This document shows positions 32,876 to 39,441 of a DNA stretch of 43,867 nt, one piece after another. Numbering within the stretch: the first letter of the stretch is position 1; each line of letters begins with the position of its first letter. The stretch comes from Flavobacterium sp. (GTDB taxonomy: Bacteria; Bacteroidota; Bacteroidia; Flavobacteriales; Flavobacteriaceae). The notes beneath the pieces are model-generated. The model was not told the DNA's origin. It searched no databases and saw only the letters and a list, made by a program, of their open reading frames with translations. The translations under genes and the position numbers were made by a program. The stretch is taken from NCBI GenBank assembly GCA_003497625.1, contig DNNO01000043.1, positions 23,499 to 67,365 on the forward strand. Direction: 5' to 3'.

Positions 32876-33328
32876 TTATTTCGACTTTTTAATAGCTTCT
32901 AAAGCCTTTGTAATATGATTTTTAGCACTGATGCTATCAAAAATATAAATACAATAGCCTTTAGCGTCAAAAACATAAGTTACACGTCCTGGTAGCAATC
33001 CGAAAAGCGCGTTTGGAACACCAAACAAACGACGTAATTTTCTATCAGCATCGGAAAGTAAAATAAAGGGTAATTTATATTTTTGTTGAAAGTTCTGATG
33101 CGAAGTAGCCGAGTCGCCACTTACGCCAATAACTTCAGCACCCAAATCTTGAAAATCTTGATAAGCATCTCTAAAACTGCAGGCTTGTGTCGTACAACCC
33201 GGCGTAAAATCTTTAGGATAAAAATAAATTACAACTGGTTTATGCTGAATTGAAGCGCTTTCAAAAGCAGTCCCGTCTTGTTTAGTTGCTTTAAAACTTG
33301 GTAATTTATCTCCTATTTGAATTGCCAT
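32876..33328 (-). CDS. bcp: Thioredoxin-dependent thiol peroxidase (Bcp/PrxQ-type peroxiredoxin)
   Basis: A 150-residue peroxiredoxin that reduces peroxides using thioredoxin. The peroxidatic Cys45 and resolving Cys50 are in FTPGCTTQACSFRD, the five-residue spacing of the Bcp/PrxQ class. The segments VIYFYPKDFTPG and GVSGDSATSHQNFQQKYKLPFILLSD match. It starts two bases after the queD stop, so the two are coupled. Confidence 0.94.
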   Translation of the reverse strand: MAIQIGDKLPSFKATKQDGTAFESASIQHKPVVIYFYPKDFTPGCTTQACSFRDAYQDFQDLGAEVIGVSGDSATSHQNFQQKYKLPFILLSDADRKLRRLFGVPNALFGLLPGRVTYVFDAKGYCIYIFDSISAKNHITKALEAIKKSK

Positions 33329-33330
33329 AA

Positions 33331-33741
33331 TTAGTTTCCTTTATAGGTTACAAAGTTTCTCGGAGTTTCGTATAAGGTAATTTCTAATTCTTTATCAGAA
33401 GCTATCAAAACACGAAGTTTATTCCAAATAATATAGGCGATATGTTCGGCTGTAGGATTCAAATCTTTGAATTCTTGAACATCTTCATTTAAATTTTTAT
33501 GATCAAAAGCTTCTTCGATATGTTCTTTGATTAAATCGGATAAAATTTTAGTATCAATTACATAACCTGTTTCCTTATCCACTTCACCAGTTACCGAAAC
33601 AATCAATTCATAATTATGACCATGAAAGTTAGGATTGTTACATTTCCCAAACACTTCCTGATTTTTTTCCATTGACCAATCCTTGCGATACAAACGATGC
33701 GCAGCATTAAAATGGGCTTTTCTTGAAACAGTTACTCTCAT
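33331..33741 (-). CDS. queD: 6-carboxytetrahydropterin synthase (QueD)
   Basis: A 136-residue tunnelling-fold enzyme of queuosine and deazapurine synthesis that converts dihydroneopterin triphosphate to 6-carboxytetrahydropterin. Zinc ligands are His15 (FNAAHRL), His40 and His42 (NNPNFHGHNYEL); the catalytic Cys34 is in FGKCNNP. AFDHKNLNED and the Glu in the final LEITLYETPRNFVTY complete the site. The 49-base gap before it shows no preQ1 riboswitch. It sits between idi and bcp on the same strand. Confidence 0.95.
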   Translation of the reverse strand: MRVTVSRKAHFNAAHRLYRKDWSMEKNQEVFGKCNNPNFHGHNYELIVSVTGEVDKETGYVIDTKILSDLIKEHIEEAFDHKNLNEDVQEFKDLNPTAEHIAYIIWNKLRVLIASDKELEITLYETPRNFVTYKGN

Positions 33742-33790
33742 GGCAATTTAGAATTTAGAAATTTGAATTCAGTATTAGTGGTTTGGAAAT

Positions 33791-34318
33791 TTATAATTTG
33801 TGATCTTCTAAGTAGTGATAAAACTCATCAAATATAATCTTAAACCAAACGGTATAAGCCTCTGGATTCAAAATCATATCTTCTTTTATGGCTTCAATGG
33901 TCATCCATTTCCAGCTTTCAACTTCATCATCATTAATAAGAGGTTCTCCGTTGTAATAGCCAATCATTACATGATCTAATTCGTGTTCGGTTAAACCATT
34001 ATCAAAAGGTGCTTTGTATATGAAATGAAATAGTTCTTTTAATTCCGCCTCAAAACCCATTTCTTCAAACAAACGGCGTTTTCCAGCTTCAATATTGGCT
34101 TCACCAGCACGTTGATGACTACAACAAGTATTGGTCCACAAAAGTGGTGAATGATATTTGTGATGTGCGCGTTGTTGCAACATCACTTCATTTTTATCAT
34201 TCAAAATAAACACCGAAAAAGCTCTGTGTAAAACCGCTTTCTCATGGGCTTCCATTTTGTTCATCAGCCCAATAGGCTCGTCTTGTTCGTTGACTAATAT
34301 TACTTGTTCTTCTATCAT
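33791..34318 (-). CDS. idi: Isopentenyl-diphosphate delta-isomerase, type I
   Basis: A 175-residue Nudix-fold enzyme that interconverts IPP and DMAPP for isoprenoids such as carotenoids and quinones. The active-site Cys is in WTNTCCSHQRAGE, metal-binding His in AVLHRAFSVFILN, and the Nudix-like box in EAGKRRLFEEMGF; the active Glu is in TEHELDHVMIG. The ATG at 34318 is chosen because the longer frame begins with a TTG (34339) that is part of the TATTTTTG promoter element. First gene of the idi-queD-bcp-manA run. Confidence 0.95.
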   Translation of the reverse strand: MIEEQVILVNEQDEPIGLMNKMEAHEKAVLHRAFSVFILNDKNEVMLQQRAHHKYHSPLLWTNTCCSHQRAGEANIEAGKRRLFEEMGFEAELKELFHFIYKAPFDNGLTEHELDHVMIGYYNGEPLINDDEVESWKWMTIEAIKEDMILNPEAYTVWFKIIFDEFYHYLEDHKL

Positions 34319-34336
34319 AGGATTTGTAATGCTTGT

Positions 34337-34344
34337 CAAAAATA
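34337..34344 (-). promoter_or_regulatory. idi promoter -7 element
   Basis: Reads TATTTTTG on the minus strand, 19 bases before the ATG at 34318. Confidence 0.5.
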
Positions 34345-34455
34345 CAAAAAAAGAAAGGATTGGAAACTAGTTTTTGAGTTTGTGATAAGTTTAACTTGTG
34401 TTGAATTCCAAAGCAAAAAGAGCAATCGAAACTTAAAAATGGTACGTTTTATAGA

Positions 34456-34481
34456 AGTGAACGTTTTTTTCACTACCTTTG
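34456..34481 (+). promoter_or_regulatory. Cold-shock gene promoter with inverted repeat
   Basis: TACCTTTG (34474-34481) fits the -7 consensus. The inverted repeat AGTGAA-N7-TTCACT (34456-34474) ends at its first base and covers the region just upstream. The predicted transcript start would leave a leader of about 130 bases before the ATG at 34618. Between 34345 and 34617 I see no gene apart from this site. Confidence 0.45.
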
Positions 34482-34617
34482 TCACATTGGTAATGATAAT
34501 AATTTCTTCTCGCAATACTTTGAATAAAAGTACTTTATAAATTTCTTGTTTATTTCGCTTGTGTGTTTTTATCCTTTTACTTTAAAACAAATATTAATTT
34601 AAATTATTTAAAATTTA

Positions 34618-35064
34618 ATGGCTAGACCGCAGGAAACCTTTAACAAAAAAGAACAAGAAAAACTTCGTGCTAAAAAACGAAAAGAGAAACAAGAGAAAAA
34701 AGAAGCACGTAAATCAAACCCTAAATTATCGGGAGAAGATTTATATGTGTATGTAGACGAGAATGGTCACTTAACCAGCACACCTCCAGATCCATCTAAA
34801 AAGATTATTGTTGATGTAGAAAGCATCGAAATTGGTACTTCAAGAAGAACTGAGGAAGATGAAGCACCAACGGAACGTAGAGGAACAATCGATTTTTTCA
34901 ATGATTCTAAAGGTTTTGGTTTCATTAAAGCTGTTGAAACAGGAGAAAAATACTTTGTACACATTAGTGGTTTACTAGATGATGTAAAAGAAGGTAACTT
35001 AGTAACTTACGATTTAGAAAAAGGCGCTAAAGGCATGAATGCTGTAAACGTTAAAAAAATATAA
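34618..35064 (+). CDS. Cold-shock-domain protein with basic N-terminal extension
   Basis: A 148-residue nucleic-acid-binding protein. The cold-shock domain is at the C-terminus (about 87-148): RGTIDFFNDSKGFGFIKA carries RNP1 and KYFVHISGL carries RNP2. The first 35 residues are a lysine/glutamate-rich, probably helical extension (KKEQEKLRAKKRKEKQEKKE) that may bind RNA, followed by an acidic linker. Classic CspA proteins are only about 70 residues, so this is an extended form, as found in other Bacteroidota. A long leader is predicted, as in many cold-shock genes. Confidence 0.92.
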   Translation: MARPQETFNKKEQEKLRAKKRKEKQEKKEARKSNPKLSGEDLYVYVDENGHLTSTPPDPSKKIIVDVESIEIGTSRRTEEDEAPTERRGTIDFFNDSKGFGFIKAVETGEKYFVHISGLLDDVKEGNLVTYDLEKGAKGMNAVNVKKI

Positions 35065-35085
35065 TCCCTTTTTATCCCAAAAATC

Positions 35086-35116
35086 AAAATCACAGTGAAA
35101 GCTGTGATTTTTTTTA
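35086..35116. terminator. Bidirectional hairpin terminator
   Basis: AAAATCACAG (35086-35095) pairs with CTGTGATTTT (35102-35111), then a T tract. It lies between the cold-shock gene (+) and the FAD dehydrogenase gene (-). Confidence 0.88.
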
Positions 35117-36676
35117 TTTTGACAAACTCTCCGCAATCTTCAAAGCGCATTTTTCACCATCAATCGCTGCCGAAATAATACCACCAGCATAACCAGCACC
35201 TTCTCCACAAGGGTACAACCCTTTGATTTGAACGTGTTCCAATGAAAAATTATCTCTTGGAATTCTAACTGGAGATGATGTTCTACTTTCTGGCGCGTGC
35301 AAAATGGCTTCATTCGTCATGTAACCGCGCATCGATTTTCCAAATTGTACAAAACCCTCACGCATAATTTGCGATAAAAATCCAGGAAAAACTTGTCCCA
35401 TTTCCACCGAAGTTGTGCCAGGAACATAAGAAGTTTTAGGAATAGCTGACGAAACTTTATTTTGAGTAAAATCAATCATTCTTTGAGCTGGAACTTTTTG
35501 AGTTTGCCCAGCCAAATACCATGCTTTTTGCTCAATGGCTTTTTGAAATTCCATTCCGGCTAACGGTCCGAACTTTTCATAAGGTTTGAAATCTTCTAAT
35601 TTTAATTCCACCACAATTCCAGAATTAGCTGTCGCTTGGTCACGTTTTGAAGGCGACCAACCATTCGTAACTACTTCGCCAGGAGCTGTAGCACAAGGCG
35701 CTATAACACCACCCGGACACATACAAAACGAATACATACCACGGCCATTCACTTGTTTAACAATCGAATAAGGTGCTGGAGGCAAATAATCACCTCTAAA
35801 ATCACACGAATATTGAATTTGGTCAATTAACTCTTGTGGATGTTCTGCTCGAACACCTAATGCGAAAGGCTTGGCTTCAATATGAACACCTTTTTTATGT
35901 AACAATTCAAAAATATCACGAGCCGAATGTCCTGTTGCTAAAATGACTTTGTTAGCCGAGATGACATCACCATTTTGAACCACAACACCTTGCATTTCGT
36001 TATTTTTGATTACGAAATCAGTAACACGAGTTTCAAACAACACTTGTCCACCACATTCGATGATTTTCTCTCGAATATCTTGAATAATTTGTGGTAATTT
36101 ATTGGTTCCAATATGCGGGTGCGCTTCTACCATAATATCCGGCGTAGCTCCAAAGCCAACTAAAAGGGCTAAAATTCTATCAATATCACCACGTTTTTTA
36201 GAACGTGTATATAATTTTCCATCCGAATACGTTCCTGCTCCACCTTCGCCAAAACAATAATTGGAATCTTCATTTACAATATGATCCACATTAATCGCTT
36301 TTAAATCGCGACGACGACCACGAACGTCTTTTCCACGCTCTAAAACAATAGGTTTTAAACCCAATTCGATTAACTGTAAAGCAGCGAATAATCCAGCTGG
36401 ACCAGCCCCAACAACAATTACTTCTTGTTTGTTATCAACATTTGGATAATCAGGTAATTCTATTTTTTGCGCATTATATTCTTCTCCAACCAAAAATACA
36501 TTCGCCTTAATGTTCATTTTAATGGCTTTCTGACGCGCATCAATAGAACGTTTTAAAACATCCACTTTTTGAATTTCTTTTGGGCTAACCTGAAATAACT
36601 TTGCAACATGTTGGGCTAACAAACTTTCGTTTGCCGCTACTTCGGGTAAAACTTGAAATTGAAATTCGCGTGGCAT
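35114..36676 (-). CDS. FAD-dependent dehydrogenase-like protein (COG2509-type)
   Basis: A 520-residue flavoprotein. An N-terminal alpha/beta part (1-80) precedes a FAD-binding Rossmann fold with VIVVGAGPAGLFAAL (GxGxxG at 90-95). Further family marks are YCFGEGGAGTYSDGKLYTRSKK, the CMCPGG motif, and the C-terminal GLYPCGEGAGYAGGIISAAIDG that closes over FAD. This matches the widespread uncharacterised FAD-dependent dehydrogenase group (COG2509); its substrate is not known. The cysteines in SFCMCPGG are conserved in the family. It has its own -7 element. Confidence 0.92.
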   Translation of the reverse strand: MPREFQFQVLPEVAANESLLAQHVAKLFQVSPKEIQKVDVLKRSIDARQKAIKMNIKANVFLVGEEYNAQKIELPDYPNVDNKQEVIVVGAGPAGLFAALQLIELGLKPIVLERGKDVRGRRRDLKAINVDHIVNEDSNYCFGEGGAGTYSDGKLYTRSKKRGDIDRILALLVGFGATPDIMVEAHPHIGTNKLPQIIQDIREKIIECGGQVLFETRVTDFVIKNNEMQGVVVQNGDVISANKVILATGHSARDIFELLHKKGVHIEAKPFALGVRAEHPQELIDQIQYSCDFRGDYLPPAPYSIVKQVNGRGMYSFCMCPGGVIAPCATAPGEVVTNGWSPSKRDQATANSGIVVELKLEDFKPYEKFGPLAGMEFQKAIEQKAWYLAGQTQKVPAQRMIDFTQNKVSSAIPKTSYVPGTTSVEMGQVFPGFLSQIMREGFVQFGKSMRGYMTNEAILHAPESRTSSPVRIPRDNFSLEHVQIKGLYPCGEGAGYAGGIISAAIDGEKCALKIAESLSK

Positions 36677-36704
36677 AAATTGGTTTTAAAAATGAATTAT
36701 TTTG

Positions 36705-36712
36705 CAAAAGTA
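36705..36712 (-). promoter_or_regulatory. FAD dehydrogenase gene promoter -7 element
   Basis: Reads TACTTTTG on the minus strand, 29 bases before the ATG at 36676. It lies in the 47-base gap after the DUF2891 gene. Confidence 0.45.
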
Positions 36713-36723
36713 ATCATTTGAAA

Positions 36724-37770
36724 CTATTTTTTAGATGCAAATGCTCGCAAAGCAAATGAAGCCAACCAATGTTCGCCTTCATAATTTCCATCTACAATGG
36801 AAGGCAATGAAAAAGACAAATGAGTATCAGCGATTGATTTCAAATGAGAAAATTGTTTCGGATATTGTTGAATCAAATCATACAAATTCCAAGCTCTACT
36901 AAAATTAAGTCCATCTAAATGCACTAAATGTCCATCGGTTCTATCTGACACTTTTGCTACTTCCCATTTCCATTTTTTAGAGAATAATTGAGGTGCAAAT
37001 TTTTTAACCCATGAAAGAAACTCTTTTTGAGGAAGAATTCGTTGCATTATGGCTACTTCTTCCGTACATGGCGATAAAAAATCAGTACCGCTTGGCTCCC
37101 AATTAAAAGGACAATTTTCATCTTTTAAAAACATACGTTTAGCATTTTCTTTAATACTGTTTTGCAAAGCAATATTTCCTGAAAAAACAGCATAATCCCA
37201 AGCATTTGTTAGTCCAAAAGCAGTATTAGAATGGGTTCCAACTCGAATAGGATATAAAAGTTTAGGCAAAAATTCGATATAACGTTTAATAATTAAATCC
37301 GTCAAAGGACGCAGATTGTCAGCCAATTCTTTTGCATACGAATCATTTGAAATTTCTAATTCGTGTTGTAATTTTAATAGCCAATTCCAACCATAGGTTC
37401 TTTCAAAAGATTTTTCGTGTGTTTTTTCAAAATAGGCAATTTCCTTATCAATATTTTCTTTGGAAAGATTAATTTTAAGCTTCTCTATAATGAGTGCTGC
37501 ATCTTTAATGTCTTTAAAATTAGATAACAAATACACTAAACTCCAATGACCATGTACCGAAGAATGCCAATCAAAACATCCGTAAAAAGCGGGATGTAAC
37601 GTTTTTGGAGAAAGCAATTCGGTTTCATTCAGTAAAAGTTGATTTAGTTTATTGGGATATTCTTGTTGTAAGCATTTCACAGGCAAACTCGCCAAATGAT
37701 TGGCTTGCTCAATTGTCAAATTTTGCGAGAAGGCAATACTACTAACTAGAAAAAAAAGTACACTTTTCAT
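36724..37770 (-). CDS. DUF2891 family exported protein
   Basis: A 348-residue exported protein (signal peptide 1-17, ending SIAFSQ). It matches the DUF2891 pattern: HPAFYGCFDWHSSVHGHWSLVYLL, YGWNWLLKLQHEL, YPIRVGTHSNTAFGLTNAWDYA, CPFNWEPSGTDFLSPCTEE and GLNFSRAW. The many aromatics and paired acidic residues suggest an alpha/alpha-barrel carbohydrate-active fold, but no activity is known. The ATG at 37770 starts directly at the signal peptide. The longer frame starts with a TTG at 37788 that is part of the promoter -7 element. Confidence 0.9.
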   Translation of the reverse strand: MKSVLFFLVSSIAFSQNLTIEQANHLASLPVKCLQQEYPNKLNQLLLNETELLSPKTLHPAFYGCFDWHSSVHGHWSLVYLLSNFKDIKDAALIIEKLKINLSKENIDKEIAYFEKTHEKSFERTYGWNWLLKLQHELEISNDSYAKELADNLRPLTDLIIKRYIEFLPKLLYPIRVGTHSNTAFGLTNAWDYAVFSGNIALQNSIKENAKRMFLKDENCPFNWEPSGTDFLSPCTEEVAIMQRILPQKEFLSWVKKFAPQLFSKKWKWEVAKVSDRTDGHLVHLDGLNFSRAWNLYDLIQQYPKQFSHLKSIADTHLSFSLPSIVDGNYEGEHWLASFALRAFASKK

Positions 37771-37785
37771 AACAAATAGTTTTTT

Positions 37786-37793
37786 CAAATTTA
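37786..37793 (-). promoter_or_regulatory. DUF2891 gene promoter -7 element
   Basis: Reads TAAATTTG on the minus strand, 16 bases before the ATG at 37770. It lies nine bases from the divergent -7 element at 37803. Confidence 0.5.
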
Positions 37794-37802
37794 GTAAAAA
37801 CT

Positions 37803-37810
37803 TACCTTTG
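37803..37810 (+). promoter_or_regulatory. Promoter -7 element for the gene at 37828
   Basis: TACCTTTG fits TAnnTTTG, 18 bases before the ATG. Its -33 region would fall over the divergent DUF2891 promoter. Confidence 0.5.
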
Positions 37811-37827
37811 AAAAATAGTTAATTACA

Positions 37828-38067
37828 ATGTCTAGAAAAATAAAACTAATTTGGGATTTTAGAGGAGAAGCAGCTGCTAAAACTGCAGAGCATCACGATA
37901 TTCATTTAAAAGAATATTTAGATGAGGAAAAAATAACGTTAGAAAAAACAGGATTTGAAATCATTAATGAAATGCATGCCATTGCTTTTATTGTGGTAGA
38001 GGAAAAAGACATGATTAGCTTTAGAGATATTTTAAAACCGCACCGAGGAGAAGTTTATGAAGATTAA
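37828..38067 (+). CDS. Conserved small protein, unknown function
   Basis: A 79-residue soluble protein starting MSRKIKLIWDFRGEAAAKTA and containing HHDIHLKEYL. I recall similar short proteins in other flavobacteria but know no function. The predicted structure is a beta-alpha-beta-beta unit (IKLIWDF, a helical EHHDIHLKEYLDEE, MHAIAFIVVEE), which could be a small ferredoxin-like fold. Its stop codon overlaps that of the convergent AraC gene (TTAA at 38064-38067), so no terminator separates them. Confidence 0.8.
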   Translation: MSRKIKLIWDFRGEAAAKTAEHHDIHLKEYLDEEKITLEKTGFEIINEMHAIAFIVVEEKDMISFRDILKPHRGEVYED

Positions 38068-38930
38068 TTTTTTAACTGATTAACAAATTCGGTTGGAGTA
38101 ATTCCAACATTCTTTTTAAATAATTTTGAAAAATAGGAATAATTGGAATAGCCTAATTCATCTGCAATTTGGGCAATGGTCTTATTTTGGTCGACCATAA
38201 TACGTTTGCTTTCTAAAATTACTCTTCTGGTAATTAATTCGGTAATGGTAATATTCAGTATGTTTTTTGAAATTCTATTGAGATGTTTTAATGTAATAGC
38301 CATTTTATCTGCATAAAACGAAGGCGATTTTTCGGTTCTATAATACTGCTCTAATAAGAGTTCAAATTCTTTTAACTTATGATTATAGGTAGAAGTCAAA
38401 TGATTAGAATCGACATTATAAATTCTTAAAATTTCAATCAGAATACAATCCAACAAATTGAGCATTTTGTCTTTCTTTTGAATTTGGTCTTCTTGATTTT
38501 CGTTTACCATTAATTCAAAAAAAGGTTGAATTTGCCTCATTTCAACTGTATTCAAAACCAATTCTGGATTATTTTTAGACGATTGAAAAAACAAATACTC
38601 TTCAATTTTCTTATCTCTAAAATGTAAATTATAAATCTCTTTAGAAAAGAAAACAATATAACCATCAATATCAGACGAAAGTTCCCATAAATGAATTTGT
38701 CCAGGTTGCATCAAAAAAAGACTTCCTTTGATTATATCAAAAGTGTCGAAATCAATTTTATGCAATCCGGTTCCATTTGTAAATAAAACCAAAACATAAA
38801 AATCGTGTCGGTGCAACGACTCTATAAAACGATGTTCTTTCAAGTGATTTTGAAACGTATTCACGTATAAATTATGATGAAAGAAATTACGCTTGAACTT
38901 CTTAATTTCGTAAACTTCATCTCTTTCCAT
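38064..38930 (-). CDS. AraC family transcriptional regulator
   Basis: A 288-residue regulator. The N-terminal part (about 10-150) is a cupin-like sensor (ESLHRHDFYVLVLFTNGTGLHKIDF, LFLMQPGQIHLWEL). The C-terminal part (about 185-285) has the two AraC helix-turn-helix motifs, the second with IAQIADELGYSNYSYFSKLFKKNVGITPTEF. The ATG at 38930 is chosen over a TTG two codons earlier. The signal and targets are unknown; neighbours are the small conserved gene (convergent) and DUF983 (divergent), which are possible but unproven targets. Confidence 0.92.
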   Translation of the reverse strand: MERDEVYEIKKFKRNFFHHNLYVNTFQNHLKEHRFIESLHRHDFYVLVLFTNGTGLHKIDFDTFDIIKGSLFLMQPGQIHLWELSSDIDGYIVFFSKEIYNLHFRDKKIEEYLFFQSSKNNPELVLNTVEMRQIQPFFELMVNENQEDQIQKKDKMLNLLDCILIEILRIYNVDSNHLTSTYNHKLKEFELLLEQYYRTEKSPSFYADKMAITLKHLNRISKNILNITITELITRRVILESKRIMVDQNKTIAQIADELGYSNYSYFSKLFKKNVGITPTEFVNQLKN

Positions 38931-38995
38931 AATCAAATGTCCTTTTTGTGTTATAATAAGCGAAAATACGAAACCTATTTTAAATTATAATCTTC

Positions 38996-39003
38996 TAAAT
39001 TTG
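38996..39003 (+). promoter_or_regulatory. DUF983 gene promoter -7 element
   Basis: TAAATTTG, 16 bases before the ATG at 39020. Confidence 0.5.
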
Positions 39004-39019
39004 CTGAAAATAAAAACAA

Positions 39020-39382
39020 ATGCTAAAAACCATTATAAATATGTTTGGGAACAAATGTCCCAATTGCAACAAAGGAAAGATTTTTGAAAAAGGATTGTTG
39101 CATTTTAGTTTTAGTTTCCCAAAAATGAACGAAAACTGTTCAAATTGCGGAACGAAATTTGAAAAAGAACCTGGCTTTTTCTTTGGAGCAATGTTTGTAA
39201 GCTATGGACTAGGTGTTGGCGAAGCTTTAATCACTTACTTTATCTGCATGCCATTTTTTGAAGAAACGTTCGATTTGAGAATCATTCCAATAATTGGAGT
39301 TGTTATTTTAAGTTTAACCTTAGTCAACATCAAACTATCGCGAATTATTTGGATTTATATGTTTAAGGATTATTCGGTGTAA
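39020..39382 (+). CDS. DUF983 family membrane protein with zinc-ribbon-like cysteines
   Basis: A 120-residue protein. The N-terminal part has two CxxC pairs (CPNCNKGKIFEKG and CSNCGTKFEKEPGFFFGAMFVSYG), a zinc-ribbon-like arrangement typical of DUF983. Two membrane segments follow (about 55-80 and 90-112). Function is unknown. Single gene, ending at a bidirectional terminator shared with recQ. Confidence 0.92.
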   Translation: MLKTIINMFGNKCPNCNKGKIFEKGLLHFSFSFPKMNENCSNCGTKFEKEPGFFFGAMFVSYGLGVGEALITYFICMPFFEETFDLRIIPIIGVVILSLTLVNIKLSRIIWIYMFKDYSV

Positions 39383-39386
39383 AAGA

Positions 39387-39425
39387 AAATCCAAACTCTT
39401 TTTAAAAAGGAGTTTGGATTTTTTA
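39387..39425. terminator. Bidirectional hairpin terminator
   Basis: AAATCCAAACTC (39387-39398) pairs with GAGTTTGGATTT (39410-39421), then a T tract. It lies between DUF983 (+) and recQ (-). Confidence 0.9.
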
Positions 39426-39441
39426 TTTTTGAAATTTTCAA

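Noticed and set aside
33742-33790. Possible preQ1 riboswitch before queD
   Set aside because: The gap is only 49 bases, AT-rich, and lacks the hairpin and A-rich tail of the known classes.
34304-34540. 78-codon open frame on the plus strand upstream of the cold-shock gene
   Set aside because: It overlaps the start of idi and the promoter elements on both strands, and its product has no recognisable signal peptide, domain or codon pattern.
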